A stretch of DNA of 50,600 nt from Gloeocapsa sp. PCC 73106 (lineage in GTDB: Bacteria > Cyanobacteriota > Cyanobacteriia > Cyanobacteriales > Gloeocapsaceae): contig NZ_ALVY01000210.1 of assembly GCF_000332035.1 (NCBI RefSeq), positions 1-50,600 on the forward strand. Reading direction: 5' to 3'. The position numbers and the translations under genes are program-made. Below are positions 7,139 to 15,473 of this stretch, piece after piece (the first letter of the stretch is position 1; each line of letters begins with the position of its first letter). Below the pieces are notes generated by a model, which worked only from the letters and a program-made list of their open reading frames with translations, was not told the DNA's origin and did no database searches.

Positions 7139-8695
7139 ATGTTATCAACAAGTTGGTCAAGATTAGTAACCATAGTTATCATTTTGGGTATTTGTTTTAG
7201 AATTATTAATTTGGGAAATAAAATATATTGGGTAGATGAAGTTGCTACCTCTTTGCGAGTAGCTGGATTTACTAAACAGGAAATAGTTGCCGAACTTAGT
7301 GAGCAACACTTGATTGATATTAAATCATTACAAAAGTATCAGCAAATTAATGATGACAAAAATTTTGAAGATACTTGGCAAGCTTTAACTAAAAGTCCAG
7401 AACACGCCCCATTATACTTTACTTTAGCGAGAATCTGGACACAATGGACAGGTCTTTCTGTAATAACAATTAGACTGTTATCCGTCTTATTAAGCTTACT
7501 AGCATTAACTTGTATTTATTGGTTATCTCAACAATTGTTTCCCTCTACCGAGGTGAAATGGATCGCTGTTTGTTTCCTAGCTGTATCTCCTTTGTACGTT
7601 GCTTACGCTCAAGAAGCGCGTCCTTATAGTTTATGGATAGTAATTATTCTACTATCACAAATTGCTTTGATTCAAGCTTTACGTTCAAATACTTTAATTA
7701 ATTGGATTTTGTACGGGATTAGTTTAATTCTCAGCTTTTATACTTCCTTGCTCTCATTTCTTATAGTAATTGGACAAGTTATTTATGTTTTAAGTATTAG
7801 CAATAAAAAATTATTTACTCAGTTATTTGTAGTAAGCATTGCGGTTTTAGCTTTTAGTCCTTGGCTAATAATCATGGTAAATAATTGGCAATTAATTCAA
7901 GAAAATACAACTTGGATGAATATACCGCTGAATCCGGGAATATTGTTTATTGTTTGGCTTTATAGTATATCGACAGTTTTTATTGAAACTCCACTTTATC
8001 CTACTTTAGATGCAATTATAGTTATCCGTCTAATTGTTGATTTAAACTTTTTAATATTAATGTTGGTTTCTTTTTATTTTCTTTATAAAACTACCTCTAA
8101 AGCAGTTTGGTTATTTTTTGCATCACAATTATTAATACCTGTATTGCTGCTAATAGCTATTGATTTATGCTTAGGAGGACAACGTTCCACAGCGATTAGG
8201 TATTTAATGCCCAGTTATTTGCTGATTCATATTGCTCTTGCTTATTTATTTGTTAATAAAATCTTAGGTCAAAAGCGACAGAGATGGAAAGCTATTTTGG
8301 CTGTGTTACTCTTAATTCAGATCTCGTCTTGTTTGTTTATGTCAGATAAATCGCCTAGATATCAAAAAACTCGTAATTTACATAACCCAGCGATCGCCCA
8401 GATAATTAATCAAAGCACCTCACCAATTCTATTGACTGAAGAACCACAAATTTTAGACGCCATCTCTCTTAGTTATTTAATCAAAGCAGGAACTAAATTT
8501 AAATTATTAAATGCTCAGGAAAATTTAGATTTTTTAATACCTGAACACCAGGTATTTATTCTTAAACCTTCTTTATCCTTGCTTAACCACATCAGACAAC
8601 AGAAGTTAATGACAACACAGATATACCAACCTCGGTTGTTAATCCCAGAAGAAATATACTTGTCATTATGGAAAATAGAAATCAAACCGTCCTAG
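7139..8695 (+). CDS. Membrane glycosyltransferase, GT-C fold (GT39/ArnT-like)
   Basis: The 518-residue polytopic protein has about ten hydrophobic segments. The first extracytoplasmic loop carries the acidic motif WVDE (31-34) and a later loop contains AQEARPYSL, both typical of GT-C transferases that use lipid-linked sugars (protein mannosyltransferase/ArnT/PMT_2 group). The C-terminal about 130 residues form a soluble region. The substrate cannot be named. The ATG directly abuts the stop of the DUF1400 hydrolase, so the two are likely translated in tandem, suggesting a shared envelope role. The last codons lie inside a hairpin element (8687-8713) and overlap the convergent PP2C gene by 4 bp. 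Confidence 0.8.
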   Translation: MLSTSWSRLVTIVIILGICFRIINLGNKIYWVDEVATSLRVAGFTKQEIVAELSEQHLIDIKSLQKYQQINDDKNFEDTWQALTKSPEHAPLYFTLARIWTQWTGLSVITIRLLSVLLSLLALTCIYWLSQQLFPSTEVKWIAVCFLAVSPLYVAYAQEARPYSLWIVIILLSQIALIQALRSNTLINWILYGISLILSFYTSLLSFLIVIGQVIYVLSISNKKLFTQLFVVSIAVLAFSPWLIIMVNNWQLIQENTTWMNIPLNPGILFIVWLYSISTVFIETPLYPTLDAIIVIRLIVDLNFLILMLVSFYFLYKTTSKAVWLFFASQLLIPVLLLIAIDLCLGGQRSTAIRYLMPSYLLIHIALAYLFVNKILGQKRQRWKAILAVLLLIQISSCLFMSDKSPRYQKTRNLHNPAIAQIINQSTSPILLTEEPQILDAISLSYLIKAGTKFKLLNAQENLDFLIPEHQVFILKPSLSLLNHIRQQKLMTTQIYQPRLLIPEEIYLSLWKIEIKPS

Positions 8696-8713
8696 AAAGA
8701 CGGGGCTTTAAAC
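8687..8713. repeat. IS605/IscB-type hairpin remnant at convergent gene ends
   Basis: The sequence CCGTC (8687-8691), a 7-base loop CTAGAAA and GACGG (8699-8703) are followed by GGCTTTAAACCC. This closely resembles the element next to the IscB gene (minus strand, 50149 to 50110), which shares CCGTCCTAG, GACGGG and AAACCC. It contains the stop codons of both the glycosyltransferase and the PP2C phosphatase. I infer a short relic of the same mobile or RNA-guided element family. Confidence 0.5.
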
Positions 8714-10785
8714 CCAATTTTTTGGTAATTATCTTTTAAATCTGCTTTGGTGATTAACTCGGTAGATTCTGGTTGACTAATATCTCGGACTCGATATTGA
8801 TTGGGAGCGATCGCTAAAATCTGCAAACGGCTACCAGATGGGAGTACCTTATTCTTGGCTACAGGAACATCCTGAGTAATTTTAATGATATCTCCCACTT
8901 TTAAAAATTCTTGATTTTGCTCAGGAATTGAGGCAGGATTTAGATTCCAACGAGGATATAATCGACTCCAAAGCCAATAACCGCCAGATCCTAGTATCAC
9001 TAGAGACAACAGAGCTACCACCGGTTTAAACTGGGAAGTATTTTTTGAAGTTAAAGACTCTGCTGAGCTCTCATGACTAGTTTTCAGAGGGAAATTTTGC
9101 TGACTGCGAACCTCACTCATAGGTTGGGTTGTTAGTTCAGAGGTTGAAATATCCTCGCTCTCTTCTGAAGGAATGATAGTCTCAGGTAGTTGAATCTCAG
9201 ACCAAGCTAAACTCTGTTGATCTCGATCTGAGCTAACTTGACAATATAATAAGGCCACTGTCACGTTATCATGACCATTTTTTTCATTGGCAATTTCTAG
9301 CAACTGCTGAGCTACCGTTGCCACATTAATCCCCTGAGTAATCACTGGGAGAATTTGGCTTTCCCAATACTGTTCTACTCGATCAAAGTCGCTTAAACCG
9401 TCAGAACAGAACAAAAATACGCAGTCTTCGTCAAGAATTAGACGTTTACGGTTGATATGTAAACTACTAGAAGATCCCATCCCCAAAGCTTGAATCAAAG
9501 CCCCCGAATTCGGAGATTCAAGAGCATCTCGATAGGTTGAGTAGCCTAAGCGGACTTCTCGAGACGCCAAATCATCGTCAACGGTGATCTGATAACCCCC
9601 ATTTTTAGTAATCAAATAAATGCGAGAATCACCAATATGAGTTAAATAGATTTCATGGGATTCAGCCACACCCATCAAGAGAGTAGTACCCATGCGTCGG
9701 CGTTCTCGTCGCTGTTCTTGATCGTTGCGCTCACTGATTTGGTCGTTGGCTTGATGAATGATTTTATCTAACTGATTGATATTCCGTTTAGGTCGCCAGG
9801 ATTTATCTTCAAAGCGAAGCTGAGTCAGATGCTTTTCTAAAGATTCTACAGCCAATTGAGAGGCTATTTCACCTCCTTCTTGACCTCCTAAACCATCGCA
9901 AACAATCACTCTAGGCGGGTGATTAAGTAAAGTTCCCGGGGGAGGGGAACAACTATCTTCATTTTTCTCTCTAGTTGGACCTGGATCGGTCAAACTAAAA
10001 ATCTGATAATTTTTTTGTTGTTTCTGTCCCCAGCGATAGGTAGCTTGGTCAAGAATCGATAACAATTGCTCAATTTTCTGGATTTTACCGTTTTTTAGAT
10101 TTTGACAAAGTTGCGTTAAGAATTCTCTAATTGGAGGAGCGCTCGATTCAATCCAGTCAGACCACAGCTTACCCAGTTCTGACAGTTCGGGGGTTTGCTG
10201 GGGACTGAGATCCAACTCTTGCAGTTGCAGGATTTGTCCCCTACTCCTCAACAAAGATGGATTGAGTAAGCTAACTGCGACCTTGACTTTAACTAGGGGG
10301 TGCCATAGCTTAGCGATTTGCCACAACCAATTAAGTTGACGCAGGGGAGAAGCGTCTTTCCATATCTCTGTCAACGGAGGTAATAGTTCAGCGTCACTCC
10401 AGAGCGTTTCTTGACTCAGCGGTAAGTAATTATACTCAAGCAACCAAATCAAAGAACCCGAAGGATTGGGAAGCAGTCCGTAAACTTGGGGAATGTGGAG
10501 ACGATAGGGAAATAACCAAAAATAGGGACTGAGGACATCGGGTATATTGTCTATACATTCGGGATTTTGAGCGGGTTTAGTATCTAAAAAAAGTCTGGGT
10601 TGTTTAACTAGATAGCGATCGCCTAATGTTTCGCCAGTCTGGAAATCGGGAACAGTTTCAGCTATAGCCCAGAGATAGCGTTTTATTATTGGTGTTCTGC
10701 ATTTAGAACAAAAGTTTTCAGATTCGAGATTAAATACCTGACAACTAGGATTGGTACATTGAACTTTTGCCGCAGTATTTCTCAT
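8692..10785 (-). CDS. PP2C-type serine/threonine phosphatase with N-terminal zinc ribbon and C-terminal membrane anchor
   Basis: From the ATG at 10785 the protein is 697 residues. It begins with a zinc-ribbon (CTNPSC then CSKC, within about the first 35 residues) and a 230-residue region of unknown fold. A PP2C catalytic domain follows, with DPGPTREKNEDS, the metal-binding VCDGLGGQEGG, THIGDSR, FCSDGLSD and GHDNVTVAL. A membrane segment comes near the C-terminus (PVVALLSLVILG), then a small beta-rich tail. All key aspartates are present, so it should dephosphorylate Ser/Thr. I prefer ATG 10785 because GGAGAG lies 4 bases upstream and it avoids overlap with the upstream gene; an in-frame ATG at 10860 would add 25 residues and lacks a ribosome site. 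The 3' end overlaps the glycosyltransferase gene by 4 bp. Confidence 0.85.
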   Translation of the reverse strand: MRNTAAKVQCTNPSCQVFNLESENFCSKCRTPIIKRYLWAIAETVPDFQTGETLGDRYLVKQPRLFLDTKPAQNPECIDNIPDVLSPYFWLFPYRLHIPQVYGLLPNPSGSLIWLLEYNYLPLSQETLWSDAELLPPLTEIWKDASPLRQLNWLWQIAKLWHPLVKVKVAVSLLNPSLLRSRGQILQLQELDLSPQQTPELSELGKLWSDWIESSAPPIREFLTQLCQNLKNGKIQKIEQLLSILDQATYRWGQKQQKNYQIFSLTDPGPTREKNEDSCSPPPGTLLNHPPRVIVCDGLGGQEGGEIASQLAVESLEKHLTQLRFEDKSWRPKRNINQLDKIIHQANDQISERNDQEQRRERRRMGTTLLMGVAESHEIYLTHIGDSRIYLITKNGGYQITVDDDLASREVRLGYSTYRDALESPNSGALIQALGMGSSSSLHINRKRLILDEDCVFLFCSDGLSDFDRVEQYWESQILPVITQGINVATVAQQLLEIANEKNGHDNVTVALLYCQVSSDRDQQSLAWSEIQLPETIIPSEESEDISTSELTTQPMSEVRSQQNFPLKTSHESSAESLTSKNTSQFKPVVALLSLVILGSGGYWLWSRLYPRWNLNPASIPEQNQEFLKVGDIIKITQDVPVAKNKVLPSGSRLQILAIAPNQYRVRDISQPESTELITKADLKDNYQKIGFKAPSF

Positions 10786-10789
10786 TGAA

Positions 10790-10795
10790 CTCTCC
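10790..10795 (-). promoter_or_regulatory. Ribosome binding site deciding the PP2C start
   Basis: On the minus strand GGAGAG lies 4 bases before ATG 10785. The alternative ATG at 10860 has no comparable site. Confidence 0.6.
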
Positions 10796-10825
10796 GTTTG
10801 CACTGGGCGATCTCTTGATATAGGT

Positions 10826-11062
10826 TTAGTTTTCTCGGTACTTTTCGCCTCTAGACCCATAGTATTCGTTGACCATTTTTGGCCAGATTAGTAAAAAATA
10901 GCTCCACCAGGCTAAAATCAGCAGACTTACTAAAATGCTTAACCAGATGAGTTGAGTCACTTCCCAACTACCGAAAATTACTATTATACCAGTTAATAAA
11001 ATAGACCAAGGTTGACACCACCATGGCTTATACTTCCAGGGATTGATTTTATCCGAACTCAT
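10826..11062 (-). CDS. Small two-helix membrane protein (DUF6737-like)
   Basis: The 78-residue protein starts with a conserved-looking WKYKPWWCQPWSI stretch. Two hydrophobic segments follow (about 19-36 and 40-60), then a charged C-terminus. I recognise the KPWWCQPWSI pattern from small cyanobacterial proteins named DUF6737, with no known function. It lies 1 bp after the ndhM stop on the same strand and just before the phosphatase gene, so it is probably co-transcribed with ndhM. Whether it relates to NDH-1 is unknown. Confidence 0.7.
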   Translation of the reverse strand: MSSDKINPWKYKPWWCQPWSILLTGIIVIFGSWEVTQLIWLSILVSLLILAWWSYFLLIWPKMVNEYYGSRGEKYREN

Positions 11063-11063
11063 C

Positions 11064-11417
11064 CTAATATCTACCCTCGCTTTCAGGGTTATCTATTTTA
11101 GGTAAGCCCATGCTGTAGTTGAGAACTCTAGCGTCTAGATTATAGCTAATTTGACCTTTTTTTAGCAAAGACCCGATATGGTGTTCTAAATCAGAACCTA
11201 TCCGACGGAGATTATATTCAGTCAATTCTTCGCCACTATATGATTCTACTAGTTCATCGAAGTGACGATAAACAGATTGTAGAGCTTCTTCGGTCCAATT
11301 AAACTCATTGTCTGGATCCACGTCTAAGGTTAAAACGTTATCGCTCTCGACCAGGTCGTTTGCTTGTATTTCTGCCGCGTAAATACGAACATGGCGAGTA
11401 GTGGATTTTAGTAACAT
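11064..11417 (-). CDS. ndhM: NAD(P)H-quinone oxidoreductase subunit M
   Basis: The 117-residue protein matches NdhM nearly end to end: MLLKSTTRHVRIYAAEI at the start, DNVLTLDVDPDNEFNW, YNLRRIGSDLEHHI and NYSMGLPKI. NdhM is a peripheral subunit of the cyanobacterial and chloroplast NDH-1 complex. It helps join the hydrophilic arm to the membrane arm on the cytoplasmic side of the thylakoid. It functions in respiratory and cyclic electron flow together with NdhC, NdhK and NdhJ, which are encoded at 38054-39685 in this window. The gene is separated from ppa upstream by 112 bp and followed at once by the DUF6737-like gene. Confidence 0.95.
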   Translation of the reverse strand: MLLKSTTRHVRIYAAEIQANDLVESDNVLTLDVDPDNEFNWTEEALQSVYRHFDELVESYSGEELTEYNLRRIGSDLEHHIGSLLKKGQISYNLDARVLNYSMGLPKIDNPESEGRY

Positions 11418-11529
11418 AATATTTCTAATTCTCTTGAATTTTACTTTATTTATTTTGACAGAAAAGCATCGCGATGACTACACCAGTTATAGTAACTCAC
11501 GACGCTCTTGGTTATTTGGTATTATTGTA

Positions 11530-12042
11530 CTAGTATTTGGCTGCTTTAATACAGGCTTCTACAAGAGAATTTACCGTTGAGGCGTCTTTCCATCCTTTAA
11601 TTTCGGTAACTTTTTTCTCCAGGTTTTTGTAAGTTCTGAAAAATTCGGCTATTTCTTCCAAGCGATGTTCAGGGATGTCTTTAAGAGACATTACTTGAGC
11701 GTAGCGAGGATCTTTAGCTGGTACACAGAGAATTTTTTCATCGCGATCGCCACCATCGATCATTTCTAGCATTCCTATGGGTCTAGCGGTGATCACACAG
11801 CCTGGAAATGTTGGTTGGTCGATCATTACTATTCCGTCTAAAGGATCGCCATCATCGGCTAAGGTATTAGGAATAAATCCATAATCATAGGGATAAGCTA
11901 CCGAAGAATAAAGCACGCGATCCAGACAAAAAGCGTTTAAATCTTTATCAAATTCGTATTTATTTTTGCTTCCACCGGGAATTTCCACTAAGACATTCAC
12001 TAAACCAGGTTTGGGTTGGGCAGGAATCAGGGACAGATCCAC
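11530..12042 (-). CDS. ppa: Inorganic pyrophosphatase, family I
   Basis: The enzyme hydrolyses pyrophosphate to phosphate in the cytoplasm, pulling biosynthetic reactions forward. From the chosen GTG at 12042 the protein is 170 residues and begins [14 protein letters not shown], as cyanobacterial pyrophosphatases do. The family motifs are complete: [11 protein letters not shown], the metal site DDGDPLD (63-69), [12 protein letters not shown] and KDPRY. The GTG is preceded by AAGGAGA with a 6-base gap. An in-frame ATG at 12075 would add [11 protein letters not shown], which does not belong to the family. A small membrane protein gene lies 38 bp upstream on the same strand. Confidence 0.95.
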   Translation of the reverse strand: MDLSLIPAQPKPGLVNVLVEIPGGSKNKYEFDKDLNAFCLDRVLYSSVAYPYDYGFIPNTLADDGDPLDGIVMIDQPTFPGCVITARPIGMLEMIDGGDRDEKILCVPAKDPRYAQVMSLKDIPEHRLEEIAEFFRTYKNLEKKVTEIKGWKDASTVNSLVEACIKAAKY

Positions 12043-12048
12043 ACATCT

Positions 12049-12055
12049 TCTCCTT
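12049..12055 (-). promoter_or_regulatory. Ribosome binding site fixing a GTG start for ppa
   Basis: On the minus strand AAGGAGA sits 6 bases before GTG 12042. It lies inside the alternative extended frame, which argues against the ATG at 12075. Confidence 0.75.
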
Positions 12056-12080
12056 TGATACACTAATCTAGTCAAGCATT

Positions 12081-12290
12081 CTACACATATTTGGTACCTT
12101 CATCAATTCTTTTTTCTTGATTGTGCAGACTCGTCTGATGAGCTGTTTCCGGTTCAACCTCTCCCGAGTAGTGAGCAGTAACGATTAGGGGTATGGTTAA
12201 TGTCAACAGTGCGATAATTGTGCCTAGGATTTCCGCCCATCCCTGCTTTGGTGTATGAGCAGAGTTTCTCGACGGGCCACTTGATTCCAT
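12081..12290 (-). CDS. Small single-pass membrane protein of unknown function
   Basis: The 69-residue protein has a polar N-terminus with a KQGWAEILG motif, one membrane segment (about 21-41, [15 protein letters not shown]) and a charged tail. I recognise no named family, though similar short proteins beginning with a GWAE segment before one helix occur in cyanobacteria. It precedes ppa on the same strand with a gap of 38 bp to the GTG. The promoter must lie in the 180-bp divergent spacer shared with the DprA/SLOG-like gene. Confidence 0.6.
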   Translation of the reverse strand: MESSGPSRNSAHTPKQGWAEILGTIIALLTLTIPLIVTAHYSGEVEPETAHQTSLHNQEKRIDEGTKYV

Positions 12291-12367
12291 ATATATTGGT
12301 TAAAGAATGTAATTAATGTTTATGTCTTTACTTTCTCTATTGTAACCAATTTTTGAGTTAACAATGT

Positions 12368-12406
12368 ACTAGAGTTAACGGATTAACACATTTTTTGAAC
12401 TCTAGT
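12368..12406. repeat. Perfect 9-bp inverted repeat in a divergent promoter region
   Basis: ACTAGAGTT (12368-12376) and AACTCTAGT (12398-12406) are exact reverse complements separated by 21 bases. The right arm overlaps the proposed -35 box of the gene at 12473. The surrounding spacer also has three GTTAAC hexamers. It could be an operator; no regulator is identified. Confidence 0.5.
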
Positions 12407-12431
12407 CAAACAATTGGTTAACTGATATGAT
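12403..12431 (+). promoter_or_regulatory. Candidate promoter for the SLOG/DprA-like gene
   Basis: A -35-like TAGTCA (12403-12408), a 17-bp spacer and a -10 TATGAT (12426-12431) lie about 42 bp before the TTG start at 12473. The -35 matches consensus at four of six positions, so this is a moderate candidate. Confidence 0.4.
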
Positions 12432-12472
12432 ATATAGTGCTTTCAGTTTTCTGAGAGCGTTTTATAGTACAT

Positions 12473-12997
12473 TTGCAATCAACTTTAGAATCTTTGAGTC
12501 AATCAGCAGAAATAGATCAACTAGATACCCTGGCGCAAGAACTAGCCGCGATTCAGCAAACCAGTTCTAAGCGTATCGCTTTACTCGGTTCGCGCCATGT
12601 TCCCATAACTCACCAGCACCTAATTGAGATGATGAGTTACGCTTTGGTGCTTTCAGGAAATCGCCTAATTACCTCCGGAGCAACGGGGACTAATGCCGCG
12701 GCAATAAAAGGTGCAATGCGGGCAGATCCCAACTTGTTAACCGTAATTTTACCCCAAAGTCTAGATAAACAACCCAGAGAATCTCAAGAGCAACTAAATC
12801 AAGTGCTTCATCTGGTGGAAAATCCCGAAAATGATCACCTTTCTCTGGGAGAGGCTAGTACCTTGTGCAACCGAGAGATTATTTCTCGTTGTCAGCAACT
12901 TATTTGCTTTGCTTTCCATGATAGTCAAACTTTACTACAGACTTGCACTGAAGCAGAAGAACAACGAAAGGTGGTTACTCTTTTTTACTTTGACTAG
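12473..12997 (+). CDS. SLOG-fold protein annotated in cyanobacteria as DNA recombination-mediator protein A
   Basis: The 174-residue protein contains a Rossmann-like SLOG core: RIALLGSRHVPITHQ, then LSGNRLITSGATGTNAAAIKGA with its glycine-rich loop, ILPQSL, and a C-terminal QQLICFAFHDS. The family is related to DprA/Smf and lysine-decarboxylase-like nucleotide-binding proteins, and cyanobacterial members are usually named after DprA. It lacks the DprA DNA-binding winged helix, so a role in DNA uptake is unproven. The start is a TTG at 12473; no ATG lies near the expected N-terminus. The YajQ-family gene follows 21 bp downstream. Confidence 0.75.
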   Translation: MQSTLESLSQSAEIDQLDTLAQELAAIQQTSSKRIALLGSRHVPITHQHLIEMMSYALVLSGNRLITSGATGTNAAAIKGAMRADPNLLTVILPQSLDKQPRESQEQLNQVLHLVENPENDHLSLGEASTLCNREIISRCQQLICFAFHDSQTLLQTCTEAEEQRKVVTLFYFD

Positions 12998-13018
12998 ATT
13001 CTTAATTTACATTTTTGT

Positions 13019-13510
13019 ATGGCTGTTAATTATTCCTTTGACGTTGTTAGCGATTTTGAGCGACAAGAATTGGTAAACGCTGTGGATCAAACTCTGCGAG
13101 AAATCAAAAGTCGTTATGATCTTAAAGATACCAATACCACCGTAGAACTCACAGACGATAAACTGACTATTAATACTAATAGTGACTTGACTTTGCAAGC
13201 GGTACAAGATGTACTACGAACTAAGGCGGCTAAACGTAATTTATCTCAGAAAATCTTTGAATATGGTACTCCTGAATCAGTTAGTGGAAACCGTTTACGC
13301 CAAGAAATTACCTTGAAAAAAGGTATTGATGCTGAAATCGCCAAAAAAATCACCAAAATGATTCGGGATAATTGCAAAAAAGTACAAGCTTCGATTCAGG
13401 GTGATGCGGTGAGAATTTCGGCAAAGTCTAAAGATGATTTGCAAACAGTCATCCAAATGATTAAGGAAGAAGATTGGACGATTGAACTACAGTTTATTAA
13501 TTATCGTTAA
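13019..13510 (+). CDS. YajQ-family (DUF520) nucleotide-binding protein
   Basis: The 163-residue protein matches the YajQ family in length and motifs: [19 protein letters not shown] at the start, [19 protein letters not shown], and [20 protein letters not shown] near the end. Family members have two ferredoxin-like domains and bind nucleic acid or, in some bacteria, cyclic di-GMP. The ligand here is unknown. It lies 21 bp after the SLOG gene and 5 bp before the DUF29 gene, so the three probably form an operon. Confidence 0.9.
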   Translation: MAVNYSFDVVSDFERQELVNAVDQTLREIKSRYDLKDTNTTVELTDDKLTINTNSDLTLQAVQDVLRTKAAKRNLSQKIFEYGTPESVSGNRLRQEITLKKGIDAEIAKKITKMIRDNCKKVQASIQGDAVRISAKSKDDLQTVIQMIKEEDWTIELQFINYR

Positions 13511-13515
13511 AGACA

Positions 13516-13944
13516 ATGTTTTGTACTTTATACGATCGCGATTACCATCAGTGGCTCAAACAAACAGCTCAACAACTACGCACAAGATCGTTCGACGAAG
13601 TGGACTGGGACAATTTGATTGAAGAAATAGAAGACATGGGCAAAAGCCAAAGACGGGCTTTAGAGAGCTATGTGATCCGTCTTTTAGAGCATTTGTTAAA
13701 ATTAGCTTATTGGCAATCAGAAAGAGACAGATTGGGCAACCATTGGGCTGCAAAAATAGTAAATTTTCGCTACCAGATTCTAGAGCGATTACAAGATTCT
13801 CCCAGTTTAAAAACCGCTCTAGAAGGTATTTACTGCGAAACTTTGCCCGTAGCGATCAAGTCTGTATCTAAATTGTGTTCTCTTCCCCCTGATGCTCATA
13901 TTTCTTTAGAGCAAGCTCTGGATGAGGATTGGTTTCCAGAGTGA
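13516..13944 (+). CDS. DUF29 family protein
   Basis: The 142-residue protein begins LYDRDYHQWLKQTAQQLRTR and contains DWDNLIEEIEDMGKSQRRALES and LLEHLLKLAYW, the hallmarks of DUF29. That family is greatly expanded in cyanobacteria and predicted to be all-helical, with no established function. The family is often found near mobile or toxin-like genes, but here it follows the YajQ gene by 5 bp in an apparently ordinary operon. It converges on the ArsA-like gene with a 15-bp gap and no visible terminator. Confidence 0.85.
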   Translation: MFCTLYDRDYHQWLKQTAQQLRTRSFDEVDWDNLIEEIEDMGKSQRRALESYVIRLLEHLLKLAYWQSERDRLGNHWAAKIVNFRYQILERLQDSPSLKTALEGIYCETLPVAIKSVSKLCSLPPDAHISLEQALDEDWFPE

Positions 13945-13959
13945 AAGTTGGTTTCTAAC

Positions 13960-15057
13960 TTACAGAGAAATAATGAGATAGCCCTGATCGAACTTAGCAC
14001 CCTTAACCGGTTTACCCGCTAAAGGAGGAGGTAAAATGATGTTACGACGCTGATTACCCGCATCGATGGTAATTTCCGGTCCTGACTGGGTTAATTTTAC
14101 TTCTTTTTTGTCAAAGCCTGGTAGAAAAGCGCGGATTTCACGGGCCGCCACGTCTATTTTTAGGGGTATGGGTGTATTTTTTGGGGTTATAAAATCGGGT
14201 AGAGCGTCGATCATAACTTGCCAATCAGAGTTACTGGTGTGAGGGATAGGGTTGAGGGGAAGAGGAGAGAATGCTTGGACGAGAGTTTCTGTTACCTCAC
14301 TTTGATTGACGAGTACTCCTGCTACGGTTAAACCCACCTGTTGGGCTGATCCCCAAAGGTATTGAGCCAGAGCGATCGCCTCTGTTTGATCCTCTACCAC
14401 CAAATAAGCCGATATCCTTTGAGGATCGGCTATAGCGGCTAATCCATCCGTGATAATTTGATTAGCGCGATTACTGGAGTCGGGAGTCAAATTCTCAAAA
14501 CTCCAAGACACATTGAGAATAGTACTAGCAATAGGCTGAACAAATGGTGATAGAGTCTTAAATAAATCAGATTCGCTCAATACCTTCTGAAAACGTCGAA
14601 AATACCAACTGAGTATTTCAGGAATTCCAAACATACGTATGGTGTTGAAGCTATCGCTGCCATCATAAACAATCACATCGTAGCTTCCACCCCCATCGTA
14701 CTCGCGTAGAACATTGAGAGCAAGAGCGTCATCCATACCAGGTAAGATGCCCAATTCTTGACCATAGACGTTATTTAAAATCGGAGAACGCAGATATTGC
14801 CTTTCTAACGCTTTAATTTCCTCCCAAGCTTTCTCCAACAGAAAGGTAGTTTCCAGGTGTACTACACTTAAGTTAGACCCAATTACCTGAGGTTCAGGTG
14901 CAGGTGTTACCCCCAAAAGCTTACTCCAGGTCGTGGAAGGACCTTGTCCCACTAAAAGAACGCGATTCCCTAAAAGGGCGAGCTTTTGCGCGCTAGCGTA
15001 GGCTACATTCCTGCGCTCCTCATCATCTTTGCCTAGAAAAGTCAGAATACGAGCCAT
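13960..15057 (-). CDS. ArsA/Get3-like ATPase-fold protein with a lost P-loop and C-terminal Hsp20-like domain
   Basis: The 365-residue protein has the ArsA/Get3 (SIMIBI NTPase) fold: a first strand ILTFLG, then KLALLGNRVLLVG, PGMDDALALN, and YDVIVYDGSDS at the Walker B position. The deviant Walker A loop expected after ILTFLGK (normally GKGGxGKT/RT) reads GKDDEERRN, so both the glycines and the Ser/Thr that bind phosphate are gone. The C-terminal about 85 residues (LKIDVAAREIRAFLPGF to the end) form the ArsA-HSP20 domain found in plant and cyanobacterial relatives. It may have lost ATP hydrolysis and kept a binding role. It is followed upstream on the same strand by petP at 15092. Confidence 0.8.
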   Translation of the reverse strand: MARILTFLGKDDEERRNVAYASAQKLALLGNRVLLVGQGPSTTWSKLLGVTPAPEPQVIGSNLSVVHLETTFLLEKAWEEIKALERQYLRSPILNNVYGQELGILPGMDDALALNVLREYDGGGSYDVIVYDGSDSFNTIRMFGIPEILSWYFRRFQKVLSESDLFKTLSPFVQPIASTILNVSWSFENLTPDSSNRANQIITDGLAAIADPQRISAYLVVEDQTEAIALAQYLWGSAQQVGLTVAGVLVNQSEVTETLVQAFSPLPLNPIPHTSNSDWQVMIDALPDFITPKNTPIPLKIDVAAREIRAFLPGFDKKEVKLTQSGPEITIDAGNQRRNIILPPPLAGKPVKGAKFDQGYLIISL

Positions 15058-15091
15058 CTTGCCATTTCCTTAATCTCTTGCCTTAACTAAT

Positions 15092-15286
15092 TCAGTCTAA
15101 CGCTTTGATTTCGTCTTCAAAAAACCAGCTAGAACTGTTATCGTCGAATTTAACGACCACACCTACACCGCTACCATCAGTCATTCTGTAACCGGCTATG
15201 GTACCAGTTCGTCCTAGCTTATCACTAATTTGAGATGATACTCTATCTCTGAGACGATATACCTTGACTTTTTGCCCGATTTCCAT
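15092..15286 (-). CDS. petP: Cytochrome b6f complex subunit PetP (DUF2862)
   Basis: The 64-residue protein reads MEIGQKVKVYRLRDRV at its start and ends with GVGVVVKFDDNSSSWFFEDEIK, matching PetP. PetP is a small, SH3-like peripheral subunit on the cytoplasmic face of the b6f complex in cyanobacteria and red algae, reported to affect complex stability and linear electron flow. The gene points away from petB across a 187-bp spacer, so it sits back to back with the core subunits it joins. The ArsA-like gene follows 34 bp downstream on the same strand. Confidence 0.9.
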   Translation of the reverse strand: MEIGQKVKVYRLRDRVSSQISDKLGRTGTIAGYRMTDGSGVGVVVKFDDNSSSWFFEDEIKALD

Positions 15287-15473
15287 TCCCTATTCTCTAT
15301 CTAATAACACAATAGACCATAAATAAGTTTAGCTGAATCTGACATCATTGAAGCGATCTTTTTGAGTAGTCCAAGATTTCTTGAGTAATTGTGGTTTAAA
15401 TTCTGAGAAATATGTTAAATTTTTGTAATAGAGGACTAATTAGTAATCATTTTTAGCAGGACTATCTAGCTTC

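Noticed and set aside
12831-13076. Plus-strand 81-codon frame across the SLOG/YajQ junction
   Set aside because: It overlaps two well-supported genes in another frame and its hydrophobic tail comes from AT-rich spacer DNA.
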